Origin: Edaphobacter aggregans DSM 19364
GTDB lineage: Bacteria > Acidobacteriota > Terriglobia > Terriglobales > Acidobacteriaceae
DNA: 64,000 nucleotides
Reading direction: 5' to 3'
NCBI RefSeq assembly: GCF_000745965.1
Contig: NZ_JQKI01000028.1
Span: 18,815-82,814, forward strand
Every line of letters starts with the position of its first letter. Position 1 is the first letter of the stretch. Shown here piece by piece: positions 54,982 through 62,242 of the stretch. Under the pieces are notes generated by a model. That model saw nothing but the letters and a program-made list of their open reading frames with translations. It was not told the DNA's origin and made no database searches. Both the position numbers and the translations under genes were made by a program.

Positions 54982-55422
54982 ATGGCCGCCCCCCAGAACT
55001 ACCAGAACCATGGACGCGTCGACCCATCCATGCACTTCTTCGTCTTCCCCGCCCTCATCATCAACCTCGGGTTCGCCATCTACATCGCCGTCCACTTCCG
55101 CCACGAGCACCCCTGGCTCGGCCACTGGTCCATCATCGTCGCGCTTGCCCTCCTCGTCCTCGCCTTCAAGTGCCGCATCAACGACCTCAAGCTGCAGGAC
55201 CGCATCATCCGCCTCGAAGAGCGCCTCCGCCTCGCCTCCCTCGTCCCCGCCAACGAGCGCCCCCACCTCAAAGAGCTTACCGTCCGGCAGCTCGTAGCCC
55301 TCCGCTTCGCCTCCGATGAAGAGGTCGCCGCCCTCGCCCACCGCGCCCTCACCCAGGAACTCGAGCCCAAAGCCATCAAACAAGCCATCACCAACTGGCG
55401 CCCCGACAACCACCGCGTCTAA
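54982..55422 (+). CDS. DUF6526 family membrane protein
   Basis: A 146-residue protein. It begins AAPQNYQNHGRVDPSMHFFV and has two hydrophobic segments (FFVFPALIINLGFAIYIAVH, WSIIVALALLVLAFKCRIND), then a basic helical cytoplasmic part (LQDRIIRLEERLRLASLVPA, LTVRQLVALRFASDEEVAAL). This is the DUF6526 pattern; function unknown. AAGGA precedes the ATG. Confidence 0.85.
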   Translation: MAAPQNYQNHGRVDPSMHFFVFPALIINLGFAIYIAVHFRHEHPWLGHWSIIVALALLVLAFKCRINDLKLQDRIIRLEERLRLASLVPANERPHLKELTVRQLVALRFASDEEVAALAHRALTQELEPKAIKQAITNWRPDNHRV

Positions 55423-55449
55423 CCGACGGGCGACTCTTAATTCCATCGG

Positions 55450-55462
55450 TATAATCGCTGCC
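55450..55462 (+). promoter_or_regulatory. -10 box of the DsbA-like gene at leaderless distance
   Basis: A perfect TATAAT ends seven bases before the ATG. No ribosome site lies in between. Confidence 0.55.
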
Positions 55463-56113
55463 ATGAAGCGTATCGTCTGCTCTGCCGCGTTCCTCTTTTT
55501 GACGGTTCATCTCGCTGCTCAAACGGCGGTCCCCCCGACGGGTGCAACCCCCTTCAAGGACACCTCGACCTTCAAACCGCCCGCGGGGGCCAGGATGGCC
55601 ATCATCGAATTCGAAGATTTGGAATGCCCCCTCTGTGCGCAGTCCTACCCCGTCGTTCAGGCAGCGATGAGCCGCTATAACATTCCCCGCGTTCATCACG
55701 ACTTCATCATTCCGAGCCATACATGGTCTCGCACGGCTGCGATCAACGCTCGTTATCTCGAGGATCGCGTCTCGCCGAAGATCGCTGAAGACTTTCGACG
55801 CGATGTCTTTGCCAACCAGTCGCGGATCGGCAGCCGTGATGACCTCTTCGCCTTCACGCGGAGTTGGTTTCAGGCGCACAGTCAGCAGCTCCCTTTTGTC
55901 GTTGATCCTGATGGCCGCTGCGCAAACGAAGTACAGGCAGATTGCATGCTTGCAACCCGTCTCGGTGTTCTTCACACGCCGACCGTCATCGTCGCAACCG
56001 CAGATAGGTGGATCGAAGTCACAGACCCCAGGCAGCTCAACGCCGCCATCGATATCGCACAGGCATCTCTCCGAGAATCCGGGAATAGCCGGAAGGTAAG
56101 ACACGTCAACTAG
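55463..56113 (+). CDS. DsbA-like exported thioredoxin-fold protein
   Basis: A 216-residue protein with signal peptide KRIVCSAAFLFLTVHLAAQT. The fold starts MAIIEFEDLECPLCAQSYPV, with a CPLC redox site, followed by HHDFIIPSHTWSRTAAINAR and the cis-Pro loop LGVLHTPTVIVATADR. It likely forms or isomerises disulfides in the periplasm (Thioredoxin_4/DSBA family). Codon use is less extreme than that of the neighbours. The message is probably leaderless. Confidence 0.88.
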   Translation: MKRIVCSAAFLFLTVHLAAQTAVPPTGATPFKDTSTFKPPAGARMAIIEFEDLECPLCAQSYPVVQAAMSRYNIPRVHHDFIIPSHTWSRTAAINARYLEDRVSPKIAEDFRRDVFANQSRIGSRDDLFAFTRSWFQAHSQQLPFVVDPDGRCANEVQADCMLATRLGVLHTPTVIVATADRWIEVTDPRQLNAAIDIAQASLRESGNSRKVRHVN

Positions 56114-56127
56114 AGACTCAACCGAAT

Positions 56128-56166
56128 AAAGAAAAGGGCAGCTCAACTGAGCCGCCCTTTTCTTTT
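56128..56166. terminator. Bidirectional terminator
   Basis: AAAGAAAAGGGCAGCTCAAC, TGAGCCGCCCTTTTCTTTT: GGGC-GCTC / GAGC-GCCC stem flanked by A-run and T-run, between the convergent DsbA-like and NmrA-like genes. Confidence 0.8.
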
Positions 56167-56181
56167 CGACGTGCTGAACTC

Positions 56182-56811
56182 TTAGTACCCAACCGAGAAC
56201 AGAGCACGCTCATGCTTCGGCTTCTCCATCTCATCCACCAAAGCAATCGCATAATCCGCAAACGTGATCTTGCTCTCACCCTTGCCATCCATCACCAGGT
56301 TGTTCGTACCCGTGCGATACTTGCCCGTCCGCTCGCCCGGAATAAAGAAGGCCGCCGGAGCAATATACGTCCAGTTGATATCCGACCCCTTCAGCACCTG
56401 CGCCGCCTTCTCATGCGAGAGCGCAATCGGCATGTACTCCTGCGGAAGATGACCTGACTTGATCACCGTCACCCCAGGAGCCACCTCAAGCTGCCCCGCG
56501 CCGCCAACCACAACCAGACGCGGTCCGCCGGCCTTCTTCACCGCCTCGATCTGCCGCTTCGTCACATCCACCAGAGCGTCCGTGTTGTCCGCCGGAGGCT
56601 GATATGCAGAGACCACCACATCGGCGCCCTTGATCACCGCCGCAATCGCGTCCACGTTCGAAAGATGGTCCGTCTTCGCCGTCACGCCCGGCTGGTCCTT
56701 CAGCTTCTCCACATGCCGCGCCACACCCGTCACCTTATGTCCGCGACGGACCAGCTCCTTCACAATCTCCGAACCCGAATTTCCAGTTGCACCGTAAACA
56801 ACAACGTTCAT
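56182..56811 (-). CDS. NmrA-like NAD(P)-binding protein
   Basis: A 209-residue Rossmann protein. MNVVVYGATGNSGSEIVKEL carries the GxTGxxG-type dinucleotide motif, and ADVVVSAYQPPADNTDALVD and INWTYIAPAAFFIPGERTGK match the NAD(P)H-binding (YwnB/NmrA) family. There is no catalytic YxxxK, so it may be a redox sensor or an atypical reductase. AAGGAGG lies five bases before the ATG at 56811. Substrate unknown. Confidence 0.88.
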   Translation of the reverse strand: MNVVVYGATGNSGSEIVKELVRRGHKVTGVARHVEKLKDQPGVTAKTDHLSNVDAIAAVIKGADVVVSAYQPPADNTDALVDVTKRQIEAVKKAGGPRLVVVGGAGQLEVAPGVTVIKSGHLPQEYMPIALSHEKAAQVLKGSDINWTYIAPAAFFIPGERTGKYRTGTNNLVMDGKGESKITFADYAIALVDEMEKPKHERALFSVGY

Positions 56812-56921
56812 CTCATCCTCCTTATTGAACTGAATCATGTCAGTCACTTCATAAGATGAAGGCGGATAATCAACGGATGCAGGTTTGACAACATTAGTCG
56901 TTTATATCTGTGGAAAATTCT

Positions 56922-57173
56922 TGTCAAGCCCCAAAACCATGCAAATTATTCATGGCAAAGGAAATATAATGTGCCGATTAATTACCTTCCAGTCGCTATA
57001 CTGGATATAGATCAGAAAAGAAAAAAAACCCGCGGGCATCACCTGCGGGGTTTTTCCTTTGTTTTCAATATTTTGACCGTTAACTCATCTGTTTTCTATA
57101 TTTTGCACCACAAAAACCGAGTAAATTATAGAAAATAAATACTTAATAAAAAACAGAGGGGGAGGGGGTACCC
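56922..57173 (+). repeat. R2 composite element, copy 3
   Basis: TGTCAAGCCCCAAAACC, TGCCGATTAATTACCTTCC, -10 TATACT (56997-57002), hairpin CCCGC...GCGGG followed by TTTTTCC, TTTTCAATATTTTGACC, TTTTCTATATTTTGCACC, and GGGGGAGGGGGTACCC just before the stop codon of the minus-strand reductase gene. It makes up most of the 368-bp gap here. Confidence 0.75.
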
Positions 57174-57179
57174 ACCCTC

Positions 57180-58355
57180 CTAGTAGACGTCCCGCTGATA
57201 CCGCTTCTGCTTCTTCATCGTCGCCAGGTACTCCGCAGCATGTTCCAGCGTGCCGTTCGAGCCCTTGGCGATCGCATCCAGCAGAGCGTTCTCCACGTCC
57301 TTGGCCATACGCGTCGCATCGCCGCACACATAGAAATAAGCTCCGCGCTCCAGCCACTCGAAGACCTCTTTGCAGTTCTCCTGGATGCGGTCCTGGACAT
57401 AAACCTTGTGGTGCTGATCGCGCGAGAACGCCGTATGCAGATGCGTCAGCACGCCGTCCTTCACCATGCCCAGCAGCTGGTCTTTATAGAGATAGTCCAT
57501 CTTCTCCCGCTGCTCGCCGAAGAACAGCCAGTTCTGGCCCTTCGCTCCGTCAGCTTGACGCTCTTCAAGAAACGCCCGGAAGGGCGCAATTCCAGTTCCC
57601 GGCCCAACCATGATCACCGGAGCGTTCGAGTCTTCCGGAAGCCGGAAGTTGTTGTTCGAGTGCAGAAAGATCGGCATCGTCTGCCCCTCGCCCGCGCGAT
57701 CGCCAATATGTCCGCTCGCCACGCCCTGCCTGCTGCGTCCGTGCGAGTCATAACGGATCACGCGCACCGTGGTGTGCACGCTGTCCGGATGCACCCTCTG
57801 GCTCGACGAGATCGAGTACATCCGCGGCGTCAGCCGCTGCAGCACGTTGAACAACTGCTGCGGATCCGTGATCACGCCGGGAAAATCAGTCGCCAGATCA
57901 ACAAACTCGCGGCCCCAGCAGTACTCCTCCGCGCGAGCGCGGTTGTCCGGACCGGTCATAAGCTGAAGCCCTTCGATATTCGGAGCCAGCTTCGCGTACT
58001 GCCCAACGCTGCCGCGCGCCAGCTTGCCGATGCCAAGCCGCGTCCGCAGAGCCTCTTCGAGCGTAATCTCGACCTTATAGTGGTCCAGAACGCGCTCGTC
58101 GCCCTTGTACCCGAGCACCTTCAGCGCATCCTCAACCGCCTCAGGCCGGTTCTCCGGAATGATTCCCACAGCATCGCCCGGCGTATATGTCATGCCCTCT
58201 TCCAGAGCCAGCTCGACGTGCCGCGTCTCCTTCTCCGAGCCTTCCGCCGTCAAGAGATAGTTGACGTTCACGTTCGACAGATACGGACTGTTCCGCGTGT
58301 ACTTCTGGGCGTGCGACGCCCCCGCTTTGACTTCCTGTTCCAGAACCTCGCTCAT
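57180..58355 (-). CDS. CysJ-like NADPH-flavin reductase without flavodoxin domain
   Basis: A 391-residue protein with the FAD-binding_1 and NAD(P)-binding modules of sulfite reductase alpha subunit and cytochrome P450 reductase: MTYTPGDAVGIIPENRPEAV, RLTPRMYSISSSQRVHPDSV (FAD), GVASGHIGDRAGEG, PVIMVGPGTGIAPFRAFLEE (NADPH), NWLFFGEQREKMDYLYKDQL and GAYFYVCGDATRMAKDV, ending with an aromatic Tyr that stacks on FAD. The N-terminal FMN/flavodoxin domain is absent. The electron acceptor must be separate. It could serve sulfite or nitrite reduction; no partner is nearby. Confidence 0.9.
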   Translation of the reverse strand: MSEVLEQEVKAGASHAQKYTRNSPYLSNVNVNYLLTAEGSEKETRHVELALEEGMTYTPGDAVGIIPENRPEAVEDALKVLGYKGDERVLDHYKVEITLEEALRTRLGIGKLARGSVGQYAKLAPNIEGLQLMTGPDNRARAEEYCWGREFVDLATDFPGVITDPQQLFNVLQRLTPRMYSISSSQRVHPDSVHTTVRVIRYDSHGRSRQGVASGHIGDRAGEGQTMPIFLHSNNNFRLPEDSNAPVIMVGPGTGIAPFRAFLEERQADGAKGQNWLFFGEQREKMDYLYKDQLLGMVKDGVLTHLHTAFSRDQHHKVYVQDRIQENCKEVFEWLERGAYFYVCGDATRMAKDVENALLDAIAKGSNGTLEHAAEYLATMKKQKRYQRDVY

Positions 58356-58482
58356 CTCTCTATGGTAAAACGCCGGGGAGCAAATTGCATGCCGTCACAC
58401 CTTCAAATCCGGGGAAATCCGCTGAAAACATCGCGTATTCCCACCCGATTCAACCTTATAACTTATAATAAGGAGAGACGCC

Positions 58483-58935
58483 ATGCCTGCCCCATCGAAG
58501 AGCCCGCTGAAGATCGTCGCCGCCTCCATCATCATCCTGGCGACCGTCGCCTACCTCGCCTTAACCGGTGTGCGCGACAACAAGAGCTACTACGTCACCA
58601 TTGGCGAGTTGCAGGGCATGGGCGACAAAGCCTACGTTCGGCACCTCCGTGTCGCCGGCAACGTCGCGCCCGGATCCATCGAGCGCGCCGGAACCAACGC
58701 CAGCTTCACCCTCCTCGAGCAGGGCCGAACCCTCCGCGTCGCCTATCGCGGCTCCGAGCCTCCGCCCGACACCTTCAAGGACGACGCCCAGGCTCTCGCC
58801 ATCGGAACCTACGGCCGCGACGGCGTCTTCCATGCCACACAGCTGCAGGCCAAGTGCGCCTCCAAGTACGCGCCCGCGCCCGGCCAGCAGACGCCCGCTA
58901 CAACAGCAACCGCTCTCCCGGCCGCAACACGCTAA
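58483..58935 (+). CDS. ccmE: Cytochrome c maturation heme chaperone CcmE, Cys type
   Basis: A 150-residue protein with one membrane anchor (IVAASIIILATVAYLALTGV) and an OB-fold periplasmic domain. CcmE holds heme covalently before handing it to CcmF. The usual HxxxY heme site is replaced by CxxxY, read as LQAKCASKY. This variant is known from sulfate reducers and archaea (System I*). AAGGAG lies before the ATG. It opens the ccm cluster. Confidence 0.88.
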   Translation: MPAPSKSPLKIVAASIIILATVAYLALTGVRDNKSYYVTIGELQGMGDKAYVRHLRVAGNVAPGSIERAGTNASFTLLEQGRTLRVAYRGSEPPPDTFKDDAQALAIGTYGRDGVFHATQLQAKCASKYAPAPGQQTPATTATALPAATR

Positions 58936-58982
58936 GAACCTGTCACAGCCCGCGATTTGCGTCGAGCGGCGTGCTCAGCGAC

Positions 58983-59020
58983 ACTTCGCGCATCCTGAGC
59001 GAAGCGTCTCGTAGCCGAAC
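58983..59020 (+). repeat. Partial R1 repeat
   Basis: CATCCTGAGCGAAGCG followed by TCTCGTAGCCGAAC. The 3' half is lost. It sits between ccmE and ccmA. Confidence 0.5.
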
Positions 59021-59061
59021 GGAATCGCGCTCTCGGCCATATACTCGCATGTAGTCAGCGA

Positions 59062-59769
59062 ATGTCTGCAGCCTCCCCAATCCGCGCCGAAGCAACAGCA
59101 ACCGACGCCGCGGCGCTCGACTCGGTCTCGAAGCTCTACGGCTCCTTCGCCGCGCTGCGCAACGTCTCCGTGACCTTCCCGTCCGGCTCGTCCACCGTCA
59201 TCCTCGGCGAAAACGGCGCCGGCAAGTCCACTCTCCTGCGCGTCGTCGCGGGCCTCATCACACCCACGCGCGGCAAAGCCACGGTCTTCGACGGCTCGCC
59301 CCACGAGTATCGCCACCGCATCGCCTACATGAGCCACGCCACCATGCTCTACGACGAGCTCACTGCCATGGAGAACCTTACCTACTTCGCCACCCTCCAT
59401 CGCGGTGAAGGCTGCGCCTGCGTCGGCTCGCCCGAGATGGCCCTTCGCGCCGTCGGCCTCGATCCCACGTTAACGCGTCCTGTCGGCCAGTACTCGCAGG
59501 GCATGCGTCAGCGAGCCTCCCTCGCCCGCGTCCTCCAGACAGATCCCGAGCTTCTCCTCCTCGACGAGCCCTTCTCCAACCTCGACGTCGACAGCGCCTC
59601 CCACCTCGTCGAACTTCTCGCCGACTTCCGCACCTGGCCCGTTCCCGGCGGCGGCGCACGCACCCTCATCCTCACCACCCATCAAGCCTCTCTCGCCCAG
59701 CCACTCGCCGACCGCACCCTCACCATGCGTCAGGGACAGATCATCGACACCACCGGAACCAACGGATGA
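59062..59769 (+). CDS. ccmA: Heme exporter ATP-binding subunit CcmA
   Basis: A 235-residue ABC ATPase. Walker A is LGENGAGKSTLLRV, the signature YSQGMRQRASLARVL and Walker B LLLLDEPFSNLD, followed by the H-loop LILTTHQAS. With CcmB and CcmC it drives release of holo-CcmE. It overlaps ybaK by four bases (ATGA), so expression is coupled. Confidence 0.9.
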   Translation: MSAASPIRAEATATDAAALDSVSKLYGSFAALRNVSVTFPSGSSTVILGENGAGKSTLLRVVAGLITPTRGKATVFDGSPHEYRHRIAYMSHATMLYDELTAMENLTYFATLHRGEGCACVGSPEMALRAVGLDPTLTRPVGQYSQGMRQRASLARVLQTDPELLLLDEPFSNLDVDSASHLVELLADFRTWPVPGGGARTLILTTHQASLAQPLADRTLTMRQGQIIDTTGTNG

Positions 59770-60272
59770 AGACCAGCACGCCGACGAAAACAAACGCCGC
59801 CCGCCTCCTCGACTCCCTCGGCATCACCTACGAACTTCGCGCCTACGAGGTCGATCTCGAAGACCTTACCGCCATCTCCGTCGCCCGAAAGATCGGTCTC
59901 CCCGCCGAACAGGTCTTCAAGACTCTCCTCTCCCACACCAACACGGGCGAGCACCTCTTCGCCGTCATCCCCGGCGACGCCGAGCTCGATCTAAAAAAAC
60001 TCGCCCACGCCGCCGGAGCCAAGAAGACCGAGCTTGCCTCCCTCAAAGACGTCGAGCCTCTCACCGGCTACATCCGCGGCGGAGTCACCGTCATGGGCGC
60101 ACGCAAGCCCTTCCCCGCTTACGCCGACGAGACCATCGAGATCTTCGACGTCATCAGCGTCTCCGCCGGACTCCGCGGCCTCCAACTTATCCTCTCTCCA
60201 GCCGACTACCTGCGCGCCTCGCAGGCCACGCTCGCCGACCTCACCAAAGCGCCTTCCGGAGAGCCGCGTTGA
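59766..60272 (+). CDS. ybaK: Cys-tRNA(Pro) deacylase YbaK/EbsC
   Basis: A 168-residue trans-editing enzyme that hydrolyses mischarged Cys-tRNA(Pro). Family blocks: TNAARLLDSLGITYELRAYE, QVFKTLLSHTNTGEHLFAVI (with the conserved catalytic Lys region), LDLKKLAHAAGAKK and GYIRGGVTVMGARKPFPAYA. It is embedded in the ccm genes with four-base overlaps on both sides, an odd place for a tRNA editing gene. Both deal with cysteine chemistry, but I see no direct link. Confidence 0.92.
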   Translation: MKTSTPTKTNAARLLDSLGITYELRAYEVDLEDLTAISVARKIGLPAEQVFKTLLSHTNTGEHLFAVIPGDAELDLKKLAHAAGAKKTELASLKDVEPLTGYIRGGVTVMGARKPFPAYADETIEIFDVISVSAGLRGLQLILSPADYLRASQATLADLTKAPSGEPR

Positions 60273-60958
60273 GATACGCCCGCTACGTCCTCGACCATCT
60301 CCGCAAAGACCTTCGGCTCGAGTGGCGCTCCCGCGACGCCATCAATGGCATGCTCTTCTTCGTGCTGCTTGTGGTCGTCGTCTTCTCCATCGCCTTCGAT
60401 CCCGCCGGCTATCCCACCGTCACCCGCCAGATCTCCGGAGGCATCCTCTGGGTCGGACTACTCTTCGCCTCGATGACCGCGCTCAACCAGTCCTGGACCC
60501 GCGAGCAGCGCAATCAGGTCCTCGAGGCGCAGCGCATGGCCCCTTCGCCCGCCTCCGCTCTCTTCCTTGGCAAGGTCCTCGCCAACATGATCTTCGTCCT
60601 CTTCGTCGAAGCCGTGCTGGCCCCCATCTTCGTCGTCTTCTTCAACCTCCATGTCCTCGGCAACGCCTGGCTGCTCGCCCTCATCCTTCCGCTGGGAACA
60701 TGGGCTCTCGTCGTCAACGGAACCTTCTTCGCCGCCTTCGGCCTCCGCGCCCGCAACCGCGAGCTCCTCCTCCCGCTCATCTTCCTCCCGCTCTCCATCC
60801 CCGCCGTCCTCATGATGGTCCAGGCGACCACCGGAGTCCTCACCGGCGAGCTCGACCCCATCCAGATCCGCACCTGGATCACACAGCTCGCAGGCTTCGA
60901 CATCATTTACACCACCGCCGGGATCCTCTTCTTCGAGACTATCCTCAACGCCGAATAG
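60269..60958 (+). CDS. ccmB: Heme exporter membrane subunit CcmB
   Basis: A 229-residue protein with six hydrophobic segments. KDLRLEWRSRDAINGMLFFV, SGGILWVGLLFASMTALNQS, RQRMAPSPASALFLGK-like loop and LPLSIPAVLMMVQATTGVL fit CcmB. The start codon is TTG, overlapping the ybaK stop as TTGA, with GGAGAG five bases up. It pairs with CcmA. Confidence 0.9.
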   Translation: MRYARYVLDHLRKDLRLEWRSRDAINGMLFFVLLVVVVFSIAFDPAGYPTVTRQISGGILWVGLLFASMTALNQSWTREQRNQVLEAQRMAPSPASALFLGKVLANMIFVLFVEAVLAPIFVVFFNLHVLGNAWLLALILPLGTWALVVNGTFFAAFGLRARNRELLLPLIFLPLSIPAVLMMVQATTGVLTGELDPIQIRTWITQLAGFDIIYTTAGILFFETILNAE

Positions 60959-60986
60959 CCTGACGCCTCCTGATCAAACGATGGAT

Positions 60987-61032
60987 TGTCATCCTGAGCG
61001 GAGCGTTGCGGTGTCGAAGGACCCTGCATTTT
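60987..61032 (+). repeat. R1 repeat between ccmB and ccmC
   Basis: TTGTCATCCTGAGCGGAGCG, TTGCGGTGTCGAAGGACCCT, GCATTT. It splits the ccm cluster, leaving ccmC with its own TAAAAT box. Confidence 0.85.
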
Positions 61033-61104
61033 CGATGGCATAGCCACAATCCCAGCCGCAACCGCATACCCACCCCGCTTTTTCGCGCTAAAATAAAACC
61101 TATC

Positions 61105-61833
61105 GTGGCCCGCTCCTCCACTCTCCGCGCCATCGCCTGGCTCTGGTTTGCAGCCTCCGTTGCCGTGCTGGTCGTCGCCTTCCGTCAGGCCATCTTCCTC
61201 GCTCCCACCGAAGCCACGATGGGCAATCTGCAGCGCATCTTCTACTACCACCTAGCGCACGCCATCCTGTCCCTCGTCTTCCCTTACGTCAATCTCGCAG
61301 CCTCGTTGGCCTTCCTCTACTGGCGCCGTCGTGACCCCCTCAAGGCGCTCTCCGCCGACGCACTCGCCGTCGCCTCCGCCGAGGTCACTGTCCTCTACGC
61401 CGGAATCTGCCTCGCCTCTGGCATGCTCTGGGGCAAGCCGGCCTGGGGAATCTGGTGGACCTGGGACGCTCGCCTCACCACTGAGCTCCTCCTCTGGCTC
61501 CTCTACGCCAGCTACCTTCTGCTCCGCCGCTTCTCGCCCACCGGCCAGGTCGGAGTCCTCTCCGCCGTTCTAGCCGTCTTCGCCGGAATCGACGTTCCCA
61601 TCGTCTTCATGTCCATCCGCTGGTGGCGCACCCAGCACCCCGCACCCGTCTTCGGCGACGGAGGCAGCCTCGACCCCGCCATGCTCCCCGCCGTCCTCTG
61701 GAACCTTGCCGGCTGGGCCATGATGGGAATCTTCCTCATCGGCTTCCGCTTCGCGCTCGAGCGGCGCCGTCAACTCGCCGAACAGGACGCCGCGCTTCTC
61801 GCCCTCGACGCCTCTCTGGAGACTCCACAGTAA
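61105..61833 (+). CDS. ccmC: Heme-handling protein CcmC
   Basis: A 242-residue protein with six hydrophobic segments. GIWWTWDARLTTELLLWLLY is the WWD heme-binding domain. RIFYYHLAHAILSLVFPYVN and IPIVFMSIRWWRTQHP-like region (VPIVFMSIRWWRTQHPAPVF) hold the flanking His ligands. It attaches heme to CcmE. The start is GTG, ten bases from a TAAAAT box. Confidence 0.92.
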   Translation: MARSSTLRAIAWLWFAASVAVLVVAFRQAIFLAPTEATMGNLQRIFYYHLAHAILSLVFPYVNLAASLAFLYWRRRDPLKALSADALAVASAEVTVLYAGICLASGMLWGKPAWGIWWTWDARLTTELLLWLLYASYLLLRRFSPTGQVGVLSAVLAVFAGIDVPIVFMSIRWWRTQHPAPVFGDGGSLDPAMLPAVLWNLAGWAMMGIFLIGFRFALERRRQLAEQDAALLALDASLETPQ

Positions 61834-61862
61834 CCCCGCAATAACGGAGACCGCACACCACA

Positions 61863-62006
61863 ATGAGCTGGCAGACCTTCTTCGACTTCTCCACCATGGC
61901 CCACCGCCACCTGGTCTTCGTCTACGCCGGCGTTATCGCCCTCCACCTCGGCTACCTCGGCTGGATCGCCCGCAACTGGGCCCGCACCACTCGACCCCAC
62001 AGCTGA
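61863..62006 (+). CDS. ccmD: CcmD-like small membrane protein
   Basis: A 47-residue protein with one hydrophobic segment (HLVFVYAGVIALHLGYLGWI) and a basic C terminus (ARNWARTTRPHS). Size, topology and position right behind ccmC match CcmD, which helps release holo-CcmE from CcmABC. GGAG lies 13 bases before the ATG. Sequence identity to known CcmD cannot be claimed. Confidence 0.75.
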   Translation: MSWQTFFDFSTMAHRHLVFVYAGVIALHLGYLGWIARNWARTTRPHS

Positions 62007-62011
62007 GGTGG

Positions 62012-62188
62012 TCATCCGGACGAAATCCCCGCCTCAAAAAAAATCAACGAAGCTACAGAGACCGTAGCTTCGTTGTCCGAGAAGGATTTACAGACGATGC
62101 AAGAGCTCCCCATCTGGCAACTCCCGTCATCACACACATGAACCCGACCTAACTGGAAAGGTTTCGCAGCCCACCCGCATTTTTCCAT
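62012..62188 (-). CDS. Possible Cys-rich small protein
   Basis: A 58-residue frame: MEKCGWAAKPFQLGR, VHVCDDGSCQMGSSCIVCKS, then a tail. Five Cys fall in the first 33 residues. GGGAG sits seven bases before the ATG. A rho-independent terminator lies inside its last third on the same strand, so either the frame is not used to its end or the terminator regulates something else. I do not recognise it; could be a metal-binding peptide or chance. Confidence 0.35.
   Translation of the reverse strand: MEKCGWAAKPFQLGRVHVCDDGSCQMGSSCIVCKSFSDNEATVSVASLIFFEAGISSG
62036..62073 (-). terminator. Terminator between ccmD and the beta-propeller gene
   Basis: On the minus strand ACGAAGCTAC-N7-GTAGCTTCGT is followed by TGATTTTTTT. 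The perfect 10-bp stem may also fold in the plus-strand message of ccmD, but without a T-run. Confidence 0.75.
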
Positions 62189-62242
62189 AACACTCTCCCT
62201 CTGCTTGCGACCCCACAACCCCCACCGATAGACTCGCTCCTA

